Assembly: GCA_963697915.1 (NCBI GenBank)
Contig: OY969103.1
Span: 1,984,001 to 2,048,000 of the forward strand
Length of the DNA: 64,000 bases
Origin: VRUE01 sp963697915
GTDB taxonomy: Bacteria > Actinomycetota > Thermoleophilia > Solirubrobacterales > 70-9
Direction: 5' to 3'
The notes under the pieces were generated by a model that made no database searches, was not told the DNA's origin, and was given only the letters and a program-made list of their open reading frames with translations. The position numbers and the translations under genes were made by a program. Below are positions 41,912-50,504 of the stretch, piece by piece. The first letter of the stretch is position 1. Each line of letters opens with the position of its first letter.

Positions 41912-42865
41912 ATGGGACGGAAACTCGCCGCACGGCATCGTGCGAACCGGCCGTTTGATGCTTCGATCGCGCTCATTGCGGGGAGGCAGTACGGCGTGAT
42001 CGCGGCGGCCCAACTGCGTCGCGCGGGTTTGAGCGAGGGCGCGGTACGCCGGCGGGTGGCGGCGAGTCGGTTACACCGCGTGCACCAGGGGGTCTACGCA
42101 GTCGGCCACCGGGCGCTTGCGCCGGAGGGGCGTTGGATGGCAGCGGTGCTTGCTGTTGGAGGTGGACCTAGTGAGGGAGGCGGTTACGCCCTGGATCACT
42201 GGGGCGCCGCGCTGAGTCACCATAGCGCTGCCTCGCTGTGGGGACTGCTGGCCGTCGAGGCGGAACCGGTGGACGTGGCGGTTCGAGGACAGGGCGGTCG
42301 CGCCAAGCGGACCGGGATCCGCACCCACCGCCCGCGCTCCCTCGCCGCCAGCGACGTAACGCTCTACCGAGGCCTGCCGGTCACGACACCGGCGCGAACG
42401 GTCGCCGACCTGCGGCGTGCCTGCGGCGAACGGCGCCCTGGCGCGCTTTCCGCCTGGGAGCTGCGCCGCGCGATTCGCCAGGCGAACGTGCTCGGTCTGC
42501 CGGTCGACGAGGAGACGCGGGCGGAACGGTCGCGCAGCGATCTCGAGGACGACTTCCGGGCGCTCTGCAACCGGCATCGCCTGCCCGAGCCACAGGTCAA
42601 CTTCCCGATTGGCAAGTACATCGTCGACTTCCTCTGGCCTGAGCGGCGGGTGATCGTCGAAACCGACAGCTACATCTACCACCGCGGCAAGGTGGCATTC
42701 CAAGACGATCGCGGGCGCGATCTCTATCTCAGGCGCCGCGGCTACACGGTCCTGCGTCTCTCCGAAAAGCAGGTGAACGAGGAACCGGATCTCGTTGCCG
42801 AGGTTCTGGCGGCCACTCTAGGCCGGGATCGAGAGGCGCACGGTGGTGCCCTCGCCGGGGCGTGA
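41912..42865 (+). CDS. AbiEi-antitoxin-like winged helix plus DUF559 nuclease-like protein
   Basis: 317 residues from ATG 41912. The N-terminal part (LIAGRQYGVIAAAQLRRAGLSEGAVRRRVAASRLHRVHQGVYAVGH in pieces) matches the AbiEi-type antitoxin winged helix. The C-terminal part (residues about 225-300) is a DUF559 Vsr/PD-(D/E)XK-like fold: KYIVDFLWPERRVIVETDSYIYHRG, DDRGRDLYLRRRGYTVLRLSEKQV. Asp in VDF and Glu in VIVETD are candidate catalytic residues. Such genes are common singletons in actinobacteria; a nuclease or defence role is not proven. It lies antisense between a response regulator and its kinase, and its 3' end overlaps the kinase 3' end by 48 nt. Confidence 0.83.
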   Translation: MGRKLAARHRANRPFDASIALIAGRQYGVIAAAQLRRAGLSEGAVRRRVAASRLHRVHQGVYAVGHRALAPEGRWMAAVLAVGGGPSEGGGYALDHWGAALSHHSAASLWGLLAVEAEPVDVAVRGQGGRAKRTGIRTHRPRSLAASDVTLYRGLPVTTPARTVADLRRACGERRPGALSAWELRRAIRQANVLGLPVDEETRAERSRSDLEDDFRALCNRHRLPEPQVNFPIGKYIVDFLWPERRVIVETDSYIYHRGKVAFQDDRGRDLYLRRRGYTVLRLSEKQVNEEPDLVAEVLAATLGRDREAHGGALAGA

Positions 42866-43675
42866 CTCGATCGTCAGCTCGGCGCCGACGAGGAGGGCGC
42901 GCTCGCGCATGCCGTTGATGCCGAGGCCCCGCTCGGACTGCTCGAAGGCGAAGCCGCGGCCGTCGTCGGCGACCTCCAGAGCCACGCCTGCCGCGGAGCG
43001 GCGCAGGCGCACCTCGACCTGCTCCGCGCCGCTGTGGCGGCTGGCGTTGGCCAGTGCCTCCTGGGCGACCCGGTAGACGACCAGCTGCACGTCGGCGTCG
43101 AGGTCGGAGAGGTCGCCCTCGGTGCTCAGCTCAGCGCTCAGGCCGCGCTGGGCGAGCGCCTCGACCTGGCCGGCGAGCGCCGCGACGAGGCCGAGGTCGT
43201 CGAGCGCGGTCGGCCGCAGCTGGCGGGCCAGCGAGAGCAGCTCGCGCATCGCCTGGTTGGCCAGCGACTTGGTCTCGGCCAGCTGCGGCGCGAGCTCCGG
43301 CGGCGCCTCCTCGCGCACCGCCTCCAGCCGCAGCAGCAGCCCGGTCAGCGACTGGTTGACCTCGTCGTGCAGGTCGCGCGCCACCCGCGCCCGCTCCTCC
43401 TCCTGGGCGCGCAGCGCCGCCGAGCCCGCGCGCCGTCGCTCGGCCTCCAGCCGGTGCATCATGCGCAGGAAGGCGAGCTCCAGTCGCTCCACCTCCTCGG
43501 TCTCGCCAATGCCGTCGATCGAGGCGGGGAGGAGGGGGCCGGGCCGGCTCAGGTCGACCTTCTCCATCTCCTCGATCAGCGTCTCCAGCGGCGCGAAGCG
43601 GCGCCGCAGGACGATCAGGTTGGCGGCGAGGGCGACCGCGAGGACGGCGAGCGCGGCGATGACCAGGGTCGTCAC
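42818..43675 (-). CDS. NarL-type sensor histidine kinase
   Basis: 285 residues from GTG. One N-terminal helix (VIAALAVLAVALAANLIVL), a HAMP-like linker, then HisKA_3: the phospho-His in ARDLHDEVNQSLTGLLLRLE near residue 100, followed by the HATPase_c domain with N-box EALANASRHSGA and G-box DDGRGFAF. There is no extracellular sensor domain, so signals must come from the membrane, the linker or another protein. TATTCT at 43682-43687 is 6 nt before the GTG. Cognate of the response regulator at 41264-41848. Confidence 0.92.
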   Translation of the reverse strand: MTTLVIAALAVLAVALAANLIVLRRRFAPLETLIEEMEKVDLSRPGPLLPASIDGIGETEEVERLELAFLRMMHRLEAERRRAGSAALRAQEEERARVARDLHDEVNQSLTGLLLRLEAVREEAPPELAPQLAETKSLANQAMRELLSLARQLRPTALDDLGLVAALAGQVEALAQRGLSAELSTEGDLSDLDADVQLVVYRVAQEALANASRHSGAEQVEVRLRRSAAGVALEVADDGRGFAFEQSERGLGINGMRERALLVGAELTIESRPGEGTTVRLSIPA

Positions 43676-43728
43676 GGGGCGAGAATAGGGGTTGGCCCCT
43701 ATGGTCGGATCGGCCGCGCGACGGAATA

Positions 43729-43760
43729 CTCCTATTAGCTGCGCAAACCCGAACTAGGAG
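43729..43760 (+). promoter_or_regulatory. possible hairpin masking the htpX ribosome binding site
   Basis: CTCCTA (43729-43734) can pair with TAGGAG (43755-43760), which is the Shine-Dalgarno of htpX; two more pairs form past a bulged C. It only matters if transcription starts upstream of 43729, which I could not establish. Confidence 0.3.
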
Positions 43761-43767
43761 CTACTCG

Positions 43768-44628
43768 ATGACGACGACGAAGCAATCCACCTGGGGCGCG
43801 ACCCTGCGCACCACGATCCTGCTGGCGTCCCTCTCGGGCCTGCTGGTCCTGATCGGCGCCCTGATCGGTGGTCCCAGCACGGCCGCCGTCTTCCTCGGCA
43901 TCGCCCTGCTGATCAACCTCGGCTCCTACTTCTTCAGCGACAAGCTGGCGCTGAAAATGAGCGGGGCCAAGCCGATCGACGAGTCGGAAGCGCCGCGGCT
44001 CTACCAGATCGTGCGGGAACTGACGACGCGCGCCGGCCTGCCGATGCCGCGCCTCTACATGATCCCCCAGGAGCAGCCCAACGCCTTCGCCACCGGCCGC
44101 AACCCGAAGAACTCGGCGGTCGCCGTGACGCAGGGGATCACCAAACTGCTCTCCGAGGACGAGCTGCGCGGCGTCCTCGCCCACGAGCTCGCCCACATCC
44201 AGCACCGCGACATCCTGATCCAGTCGGTCGCCTCGGCGATCGGCGCCGCGATCACCTACCTCGCCTACATGATGATGTGGTTCGGCGGTGACGACGAGTC
44301 GCCGCTCAGCCTCGTCGCCTCGCTGGCGATGGTCCTGCTGGCACCGATCGCGGCGACGATCATCCAGCTCTCGATCTCGCGCCAGCGCGAGTATGCGGCC
44401 GACGCCGGCGGCGCCCAGATCTGCGGCAACCCGGAGTCGCTGGCGAGCGCCCTGCTGCGGCTCGAGCAGGGAGCCGAGGCGATTCCGATGCAGGTCAACC
44501 AGGCGGCCGAGCCGCTCTACATCGTCAAGCCCTTCAAGGCGGGCGGCATCGCCGGTCTCTTCTCGACCCACCCGCCGATCGAAGAGCGGGTCAAGCGGCT
44601 GCGCCAGATGCGCCCCAGCCTCGGCTGA
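43768..44628 (+). CDS. htpX: membrane metalloprotease HtpX
   Basis: 286 residues. Two N-terminal helices, the zinc site HELAHIQHRD near residue 141, two further helices (AAITYLAYMMMWFG, SLAMVLLAPIAATIIQLSI), then the distal ligand region SRQREYAADAGGAQI with its Glu, and a terminal THPPIEERVKRLRQM, all standard HtpX (M48B) features. It degrades misfolded membrane proteins. AGGAG is 7 nt before the ATG. Divergent from the kinase gene. Followed by two terminators. Confidence 0.96.
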   Translation: MTTTKQSTWGATLRTTILLASLSGLLVLIGALIGGPSTAAVFLGIALLINLGSYFFSDKLALKMSGAKPIDESEAPRLYQIVRELTTRAGLPMPRLYMIPQEQPNAFATGRNPKNSAVAVTQGITKLLSEDELRGVLAHELAHIQHRDILIQSVASAIGAAITYLAYMMMWFGGDDESPLSLVASLAMVLLAPIAATIIQLSISRQREYAADAGGAQICGNPESLASALLRLEQGAEAIPMQVNQAAEPLYIVKPFKAGGIAGLFSTHPPIEERVKRLRQMRPSLG

Positions 44629-44652
44629 GACAAGTCCTTAGGTACCTCTCTC

Positions 44653-44674
44653 AAGGCCCGCGAAAGCGGGCCTT
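44653..44674 (+). terminator. terminator hairpin 1 after htpX
   Basis: Perfect 9-bp stem AAGGCCCGC / GCGGGCCTT closed by a GAAA tetraloop, 25 nt after the htpX stop. Confidence 0.75.
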
Positions 44675-44691
44675 CGCTTGCGCCCGGCGCC

Positions 44692-44710
44692 CCCCCCAAA
44701 CGGGGGGTTT
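44692..44710 (+). terminator. terminator hairpin 2 after htpX
   Basis: CCCCCC and GGGGGG pair across AAAC and are followed by TTT, a compact intrinsic terminator isolating the secreted-protein operon from htpX. Confidence 0.7.
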
Positions 44711-44724
44711 AAATCCGTCTCTGT

Positions 44725-44761
44725 CTGGAAGGAAACGCCTGCAAAAAAGCGCGTTTTCCAG
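44725..44761 (+). repeat. imperfect inverted repeat upstream of promoter site 1
   Basis: CTGGAA...TTCCAG with a second paired block (AACGC / GCGTT) around a CTGCAAAAAAG loop. The core AAAC-CTGCAAA-GCG-TTTT is also found at 53959-53980 ahead of promoter site 2, so it belongs to a duplicated leader. The 303 bp between htpX and the next start hold the two terminators, this repeat and the promoter. Confidence 0.5.
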
Positions 44762-44793
44762 AGATCGGCGGAGTCTCTGACAACACTCGTTTC

Positions 44794-44822
44794 TTGACAT
44801 TCACGTACCGAAATGTTTACAT
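44794..44822 (+). promoter_or_regulatory. promoter/operator site 1, ahead of the secreted-protein operon
   Basis: TTGACA, a 17-nt spacer, TTACAT. The spacer contains an imperfect palindrome (CATTCACGT / ACCGAAATG). The same arrangement occurs before both TetR genes (54007-54035 and 55069-55097), always ending TGTTTnCAT. The start codon is 109 nt downstream of the -10, so the mRNA has a long leader. The nature of the bound regulator is inferred from the neighbouring TetR genes. Confidence 0.7.
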
Positions 44823-44931
44823 CCGTGGAACAGGGAACAAGGACGGGCTCCAGGGATGCACAGAGCCAGGGACAGGTCGCTCAGGGGCGACCACACAAAC
44901 GGGACTTACTTACTTCGAGAGGAGAGCGAAG

Positions 44932-46791
44932 ATGGGATCGCTGCAACTGGCCTTTGGGGCCGCTATTTCGAAACAGGTAGGAGGTCGGCGCGGCAGCCTG
45001 CGCGCGCTCGCGACCCTCGTCGCGCTAACGCTGGCGGGAGCGACGCTGATGGCACTAGCCACGACGGCGCGGGCGGCTTACGAGCCGCAGGGGACGTTCG
45101 GCAGCGCCGCCTCGCTCAAGGGCCCCATCAGCGTCGCCGTCGATGATCAGAATGGGGCCTCCTACGTCGCCAGTCCGTTCCTTCCGGGGACGGAAAACGA
45201 ACCGGGACTGGTGGTCTCGTTTGACGCCACTGGTGCGGCTACCGGCGGCCTGCGGTCCGGCAAAATGGTCACCTCGGTCGCGATGCGTCAGTCGACCGGT
45301 CACCTCTACGCCTTTGACGCCAACAGCACGGGCCTGGGTGAAGGTCACATCACCATCTTCGACCGCAGTGGGACCCAGGTCGGTGGGCCGACTCCGCTGG
45401 AAGGGACGACGAACGTCGGCCAGATCGCCGTCGACGATCAGACTGGCAACGTCTACGTGCCCATCGTCTTCGGCGGCAACTCCGTCGAGATCTTCGACAC
45501 GACCGGGGACAATGTGGGGTCGATCACCGGCTCGGGCGAACACGCGGTCAGCGAACCGACCGGCGTCGCCGTCGATGGCAGCGGCAATGTCTACATCGTC
45601 GACGTCTTCTCTTCCAGCGGCGGCCGCTTGCTCAAGTTCGACTCCGCCGGGAACTTCGTCGACGTGATCTCCGAAGGCAAGGGCGAGGTCTCCGTCGCGG
45701 TCGACCAGAGCAACGGCAACGTCTTCGTCGGGGCGCTGGCCGAACCGGAATCCGTCAGCGGCTTCCACGTCATCGCCTACGATTCGAGCGGGGCTGAAAT
45801 CGACGACTTCGGTGCGGGCGAATTCGCCGCCGAGTCGCTGTTCGGCGTCCACAACCAGCTGACGGTCGACTCGGCCACCGGTGCGGTTTACGCGGTCGAC
45901 AGCGGCAGCAACCTCGTCCGCGTCTTCGCCGAGCCGCAGCCGCCTGTCGCGGTCACCGGCTCGGCCTCGTCACTGGCCCAGGCCACCGCCACGCTGGAGG
46001 GCCAGGTCAACCCCAGCGGCTACGAGGTCACCGATTGCGCATTCGCCTACGGCGAGGCGGGCGGCAGTCTCTCGGAGACCGTCGCCTGCGAGCAGACGGT
46101 GGGCGATGGCACCGCGCCGGTGAACGTCTCGGCTGAGATCTCGGGCCTCGAGCCAAACACCGAGTACGAGTTCCAGCTGACGGCAACCAACGCCGGGGGT
46201 GAGGACGAAGGCGACGTCGAGTCCTTCTCGACGCTCCCCAACGCGCCCAGCGTCAGCGGCGCCGCGGGCACGGCCGGCGGTCAGACCGCGGCGACGGTGA
46301 AAGCGACGGTCGACGCCAACGGCGGCGAGGCCTCCTGCGTGGTCCAGTGGGGCACCTCGACGGCCTACGGCAGCCAGGCTCCCTGCGATCCGGCGACGAT
46401 CGACGGTGACGGTGGCACGCCGGTGAGCGCGAGCCTCTCGGGTCTTGCGGCGGGGACGACGTACCACTTCCGGGTCGTCGCGACCAACGCCGGCGGCTCG
46501 GGCCAGGCCACCGGCTCCTTCACGACCGAGGCGGCGCCGACGGGCGGGGGCGGGAGCGGGGGCGGCACGGCTACCCCTCCGACTACGACGCCGGTAGACA
46601 ACAGCGGGGCTCGGGCGGCCTGTGTGAAGAAGGCGGGCAAGACCGCCAAGAAGTCGATCAAGGCCGCCAACAAGAAGGTCGCCAAGGCGAAGGGCAAGAA
46701 GGCCAAGGCGAAGGCCAAGAAGGCAGCCGCCAAGGCCAAGAAGGCCGCCAAGAAGAAGAAGGCCGCCGCGATCAAGAGGTGCGGCGCCTAG
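44932..46791 (+). CDS. secreted NHL beta-propeller/fibronectin-type protein with Lys/Ala-rich tail
   Basis: 619 residues from ATG 44932, with GAGAGGAGAG as ribosome binding site. A signal sequence (about residues 20-45, LRALATLVALTLAGATLMALATTARA) precedes NHL-like blades, each with VAVDD..G..YV-type repeats (ISVAVDDQNG, IAVDDQTGNVYV, VAVDGSGNVYIVD, VAVDQSNGNVFVG, LTVDSATGAVYAVD). Two Fn3-like domains follow (residues about 345-530, NPSGYEVTDCAFAYGEA; ANGGEASCVVQWGTSTAYG). A Gly/Thr/Pro linker leads to a 55-residue Lys/Ala tail ending in RCGA. Ligand unknown; probably cell-surface attached by the basic tail (inference). First gene of the three-gene operon. Confidence 0.87.
   Translation: MGSLQLAFGAAISKQVGGRRGSLRALATLVALTLAGATLMALATTARAAYEPQGTFGSAASLKGPISVAVDDQNGASYVASPFLPGTENEPGLVVSFDATGAATGGLRSGKMVTSVAMRQSTGHLYAFDANSTGLGEGHITIFDRSGTQVGGPTPLEGTTNVGQIAVDDQTGNVYVPIVFGGNSVEIFDTTGDNVGSITGSGEHAVSEPTGVAVDGSGNVYIVDVFSSSGGRLLKFDSAGNFVDVISEGKGEVSVAVDQSNGNVFVGALAEPESVSGFHVIAYDSSGAEIDDFGAGEFAAESLFGVHNQLTVDSATGAVYAVDSGSNLVRVFAEPQPPVAVTGSASSLAQATATLEGQVNPSGYEVTDCAFAYGEAGGSLSETVACEQTVGDGTAPVNVSAEISGLEPNTEYEFQLTATNAGGEDEGDVESFSTLPNAPSVSGAAGTAGGQTAATVKATVDANGGEASCVVQWGTSTAYGSQAPCDPATIDGDGGTPVSASLSGLAAGTTYHFRVVATNAGGSGQATGSFTTEAAPTGGGGSGGGTATPPTTTPVDNSGARAACVKKAGKTAKKSIKAANKKVAKAKGKKAKAKAKKAAAKAKKAAKKKKAAAIKRCGA
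46618..46785 (+). repeat. low-complexity Lys/Ala-coding region
   Basis: Runs of AAGAAGGCC and AAGGCCAAG units encode a KKAGKTAKK...AKKAAKKKK tail. Similar basic tails end the next two proteins and the subtilase, so this is a shared secreted-protein feature rather than a frameshift artefact. Confidence 0.7.
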
Positions 46792-46889
46792 CCGTCTGAG
46801 GAGTGCTCAGGCGTCGCCCCCCGCGCAGGGTGGGGGCGGCGCCCGAGAGTCGGTCGACACGTGAACGAATGGGACAGAAGGGGGAAAGA

Positions 46890-49800
46890 GTGAGAACCGG
46901 AGCGAGACGAATCACCGCCGGACTGGCGATCGGGATCCTCGGCCTCCTCGGCCTTGGCAGCGGCAGCGCCTCGGCCGCCGACTCCACCTACCTGAACACC
47001 GGCGTCTTCGGCTCCGGCCCCGGAGCTGGCAACGGGCAGTTCGACCATCCCGGCCGCGTGGCGGCTGAGACTTCGACCGGCAACCTGCTCGTCGTCGACC
47101 GCGGCAACGACCGCGTCCAGGTCTTCGATCCCTCCCAGACCACGGCAAGCTTCCTCTCCCAGTTCGGCAACGCCGAGCTGGAGGCCCCGTTCGGCATCGC
47201 GATCGACCAGGCGAGCGGCGACGTCTATGTCTCCGACGTCGGCAACGAACGCATCGTCAAATACGAGACCGACGGCAACCCGATCCCGACCTACACTCTC
47301 GACGCCGCCTTCGCCAGTCCCGCCAAAGGAGTAGGGGCCGGCCTGGTCGGGGACTTCGAATCCGCGCTGGCGATCGACCCCACGTCGGGTGACCTGCTGG
47401 TCGCTGACCCCTCCGACAACCGAGTCGAGCGCTTCGACTCGACCAGCGGCGCCGCCAAAGGCGGCTTCGACGGCTCCAGCTCCCCGGCCGGCGCCTTCAC
47501 CGGCCTGCTCGACATCACCACCGATCCCGCGGGGAACGTCTATGTGGTCGACGCAGAGGGAGATCTGATCGTTCAGCAAGGGAGCTCGTGTGGGTTCGAA
47601 GTCGGTGCCGATTCGCGCGTGGAGGAGTTCAGCGGAGCCGGGGCCCACTTGAGCACGGTCAGCCCACCATCCAGAGGTGGCTACGGACTCGTCCGCTACG
47701 ACCCCGCTACCGGCTGGGTGCTGGTGGCAGATGTCGTTCCCAACAACAACCCGGCCCTGCTCGCTTTCGACGAGGGCGGTCCGGTGGCGACCTTTACGGT
47801 CAATGGTCTGCCCGGCAACGACAACTTCGGTCCCTATGTTGGACTGGCAACCGACGGTGGCTCCCCCAGTCGCTTCTACGCAGCGATGGACACGATCGCG
47901 TTCCCCTGTTTCGGGACCTCGGGGACGATGAAGGTCCGCATCCTCGAGCTGACCCGGCTGCCCACCGTGGCGATCGACCCGGTCGACCCCGGCGGGGTCA
48001 CGGCGAGCGAGGCCGCCCTCGCGGGCGAGGTCAACCCCGAGGGCAACGAGACGACCTGGCGATTCGAGGTGAAGCGACCCGCGGAAGTCAGCTGGACCCT
48101 GAGCGCCTCGGGCAGTGCCGGCAGCGGCGAAGTGGACGTACCTGTCTCCGGACAGGCCGAAGGGCTCGAGCCCAACACGACATACCAAGTCCGGCTCTCG
48201 GCCACCAACAAAGCCGGCACGAGCGTCTCCGCAGTGGAAGGGTTCACCACCGATCCGATCTCGCCGACGCCGCTCACCCGCTTCGCTGCACCCCGCACCG
48301 AGACCAGCGCCCGCCTCAACGCCTTCCTCCATCCCCACAACTCCGCCACCACCTACTACTTCGAGTACGTCAGCGCGGCGCAGTTCGAGGCGTCCGGCTT
48401 CGACGGCGCCGCCTCGGTGCCCGAGAGCGAGGACGCCTCCGCTGGCGACGGCAATCGGCAGATCCTGGTCGCCGAGCGGGTGACCGGCCTCGAGCCCGGC
48501 GCCGAGTACCGCTACCGATTGGTCGCCGAGAACCAGGCGGGGGCGGTGGAGGGCCCGGCGCTCTCCTTCACGACCCGCAGCGCGGCCGAAGCCGGCCCTC
48601 CCAAACGCGGCATCGAGCTGGTCAACGCGCCGGAGAAGGCCAACCAGGACGCCCAGGCCAGGGCGATGTCGCCCGACGGCACCAAGGTGCTCTGGTCGGT
48701 GTTCGGCGGGGCGCCGGGCAGCCCCGTGGGCCGCGACGGCGTCTTCGTCGCCGAGCGCACCGGCGAGGGGCCGACCGGGTGGCGCTCGCGCAGCGTCCTG
48801 CCGCCGATCGAGGAGCTCTTCGGGGGCGGCTCCTTCGGCTTCAACACCCTCTTCTACGAGCCGGACTTCTCGGGCTTCCTCTTCGACGTGACCAAAGGGC
48901 TGATCGGCGAGGCGCCCCACCGCCTGGTGGGGGTCGACGGCGACGGCAACCAGGCGCTCGGCACGCAGGTCAGCTCGACCGAGTCCAACTTCCCGGACTC
49001 GATCTCGGTCACCGGCGACCTCGGCCACTGGTTCGCCACCACCCGCGACCGCCTCGATCCGGCTCACCCGGAAAAAACGACGCAGCTCTACGACTTCTCG
49101 GTCGACCCGCCGCGCCCGTTGAGCCAGATGCCGGGCGGCGGTCAGCTGCCTGCCTGCGGCCTCACCGACCAGGCCTCCACGAACGCGGCCAATTTCGGCG
49201 CCGATCCCTACCCGAGCGCCACGACCGAGGGCGATGACGTCAACGTCTTCTTCCACACGCAGGGCTCCAGCTGCACGGACCCGTATCAGCTCTACGTACG
49301 CGACATCGAGGAGCAGACGGCGGAGCTGATCTCCGGGCCGCCCGTCGCCGGAGCCGCCGGCACCGCGGCCCTGATCCGGCCCAACCCGAGGGGCGACGAG
49401 GCGCTCTACGCCTCCGACAGCCGCCTCGACCCGGCCGACTCGAACGACTCCTTCGACATCTACCGCTGGCGCGAGGGCGAGGGCAGCGAGTGCCTCACCT
49501 GCGTCGTCCCCGAGGCGGCCGTCACGGTTATCCGGGAAGCCGACACGGGTACCCACATCCCGGAGGCCAACGCCGACACCGTCGTCGCCACCGACGACTT
49601 CTCCCACATCCTCTTCTTCTCCCAGCGCCAGCTCGAGCCGGGCGTCGAGAAGAGCGGCCTCTACCTCCTGCACGACGGTGAGATCCGCTTCATCGCCGAT
49701 GCCCACAAGGTGCTGAAGGGAGGCGTCAGCGCCGACGGTGAGACCGTCCTCTTCGAGGGTCGTCGGGAGGAAATCACCGCCGATCCGATCGACACCGATT

Positions 49801-50504
49801 CCCCCGATCTCCCTACCAACCTCTACCGCTACGACGACTCAGATCGCTCGATCGAGTGCCTCAGCTGCAACCCGAACGGGGTCACCAGGGCGAGCCTCGG
49901 TGTCGTCAGGCTCAACGAAATCGGCACCCTGGCCCCGAGCGGCCCCGGTGGCAGGGCGATCTCCGCCGACGGTGAGAGCGCGGCCTTCCTCACCGCCGAG
50001 CCGCTCGTTCGCGAGGACATCAACGGCGTCGGCGACGTCTATGAGTGGCGCGACGGCAGGGTCCGCCTGGTCACCGACGGCGAGACCGTCTTCCCCCAGG
50101 GCAACGGCAGCGCGGAACTGATGGGGATCTCGGCTGACGCGAAGACGATCCTGTTCAAAGTCGGTGCCCGCCTCACCGGCCACGAGCGCGACGACATGGC
50201 GCAGCTATACGCGGCTCGCGACGGCGGCGGCTTCGCCCCGCCCCCGCCCCCGCCCCCTCCGTGCAACGAGGAATCCTGCCAGGGGCCCCTGGCGCCGCCG
50301 CCGCCGTTGCCCAAGGCCGGCAGCCTCGACTTCAGCGGCCCCGGCAGCAGCGCTCAGCCGCGGCCGCGAGCCCGGCCCCGAGCGAGGAAGTGCCCCAAGG
50401 GCAAGCGGCGCCAGCGGGTCAAGACGAAGACGAAGACGAAGGCGAAGGTGCGCTGCGTGAAGGTCAGGAACGGCAAGGCGAAGCGGAAGGGGACGTCACG
50501 ATGA
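46890..50504 (+). CDS. large secreted protein with NHL propeller, Fn3 domains and TolB-like propeller
   Basis: 1204 residues from GTG 46890, with AAGGGGG just upstream; ATG 46869 is an alternative. A signal peptide (ITAGLAIGILGLLGLGSGSASA) is followed by NHL blades (NGQFDHPGRVAAETSTGNLLVVDRGNDRVQVFD in pieces, then IAIDQASGDVYVSDVGNERIVKYE), two Fn3-like domains around residues 365-560, and a WD40/TolB-like propeller in the C-terminal half (residues about 570-1115: AMSPDGTKVLWSV, IRPNPRGDEALYASD, GVSADGETVLFEG, GISADAKTILFKVG). A Pro-rich linker precedes a 40-residue Arg/Lys tail. Overlaps the next gene by ATGA. Role unknown; three sensing or adhesion modules in one chain. Confidence 0.85.
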   Translation: MRTGARRITAGLAIGILGLLGLGSGSASAADSTYLNTGVFGSGPGAGNGQFDHPGRVAAETSTGNLLVVDRGNDRVQVFDPSQTTASFLSQFGNAELEAPFGIAIDQASGDVYVSDVGNERIVKYETDGNPIPTYTLDAAFASPAKGVGAGLVGDFESALAIDPTSGDLLVADPSDNRVERFDSTSGAAKGGFDGSSSPAGAFTGLLDITTDPAGNVYVVDAEGDLIVQQGSSCGFEVGADSRVEEFSGAGAHLSTVSPPSRGGYGLVRYDPATGWVLVADVVPNNNPALLAFDEGGPVATFTVNGLPGNDNFGPYVGLATDGGSPSRFYAAMDTIAFPCFGTSGTMKVRILELTRLPTVAIDPVDPGGVTASEAALAGEVNPEGNETTWRFEVKRPAEVSWTLSASGSAGSGEVDVPVSGQAEGLEPNTTYQVRLSATNKAGTSVSAVEGFTTDPISPTPLTRFAAPRTETSARLNAFLHPHNSATTYYFEYVSAAQFEASGFDGAASVPESEDASAGDGNRQILVAERVTGLEPGAEYRYRLVAENQAGAVEGPALSFTTRSAAEAGPPKRGIELVNAPEKANQDAQARAMSPDGTKVLWSVFGGAPGSPVGRDGVFVAERTGEGPTGWRSRSVLPPIEELFGGGSFGFNTLFYEPDFSGFLFDVTKGLIGEAPHRLVGVDGDGNQALGTQVSSTESNFPDSISVTGDLGHWFATTRDRLDPAHPEKTTQLYDFSVDPPRPLSQMPGGGQLPACGLTDQASTNAANFGADPYPSATTEGDDVNVFFHTQGSSCTDPYQLYVRDIEEQTAELISGPPVAGAAGTAALIRPNPRGDEALYASDSRLDPADSNDSFDIYRWREGEGSECLTCVVPEAAVTVIREADTGTHIPEANADTVVATDDFSHILFFSQRQLEPGVEKSGLYLLHDGEIRFIADAHKVLKGGVSADGETVLFEGRREEITADPIDTDSPDLPTNLYRYDDSDRSIECLSCNPNGVTRASLGVVRLNEIGTLAPSGPGGRAISADGESAAFLTAEPLVREDINGVGDVYEWRDGRVRLVTDGETVFPQGNGSAELMGISADAKTILFKVGARLTGHERDDMAQLYAARDGGGFAPPPPPPPPCNEESCQGPLAPPPPLPKAGSLDFSGPGSSAQPRPRARPRARKCPKGKRRQRVKTKTKTKAKVRCVKVRNGKAKRKGTSR

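Noticed and set aside
41730..41933. Short minus-strand frame at the start of the response regulator region
   Set aside because: Overlaps the receiver domain out of frame and has Arg-rich filler composition.
43699..43710. CTATGGTCGGAT identical to part of the Suf element region at 31968-31979
   Set aside because: Only 12 bp, lacking the AGTAGGATT half shared by the two real suf copies; probably chance.
46618..46785. Lys/Ala-rich tail as a frameshift or sequencing artefact
   Set aside because: Similar basic tails end in-frame in three other secreted proteins, each closed by a normal stop.
46788..49706. 972-codon open frame on the minus strand
   Set aside because: Antisense to two secreted genes with clear NHL and propeller repeats and start signals; no domain in the antisense product.
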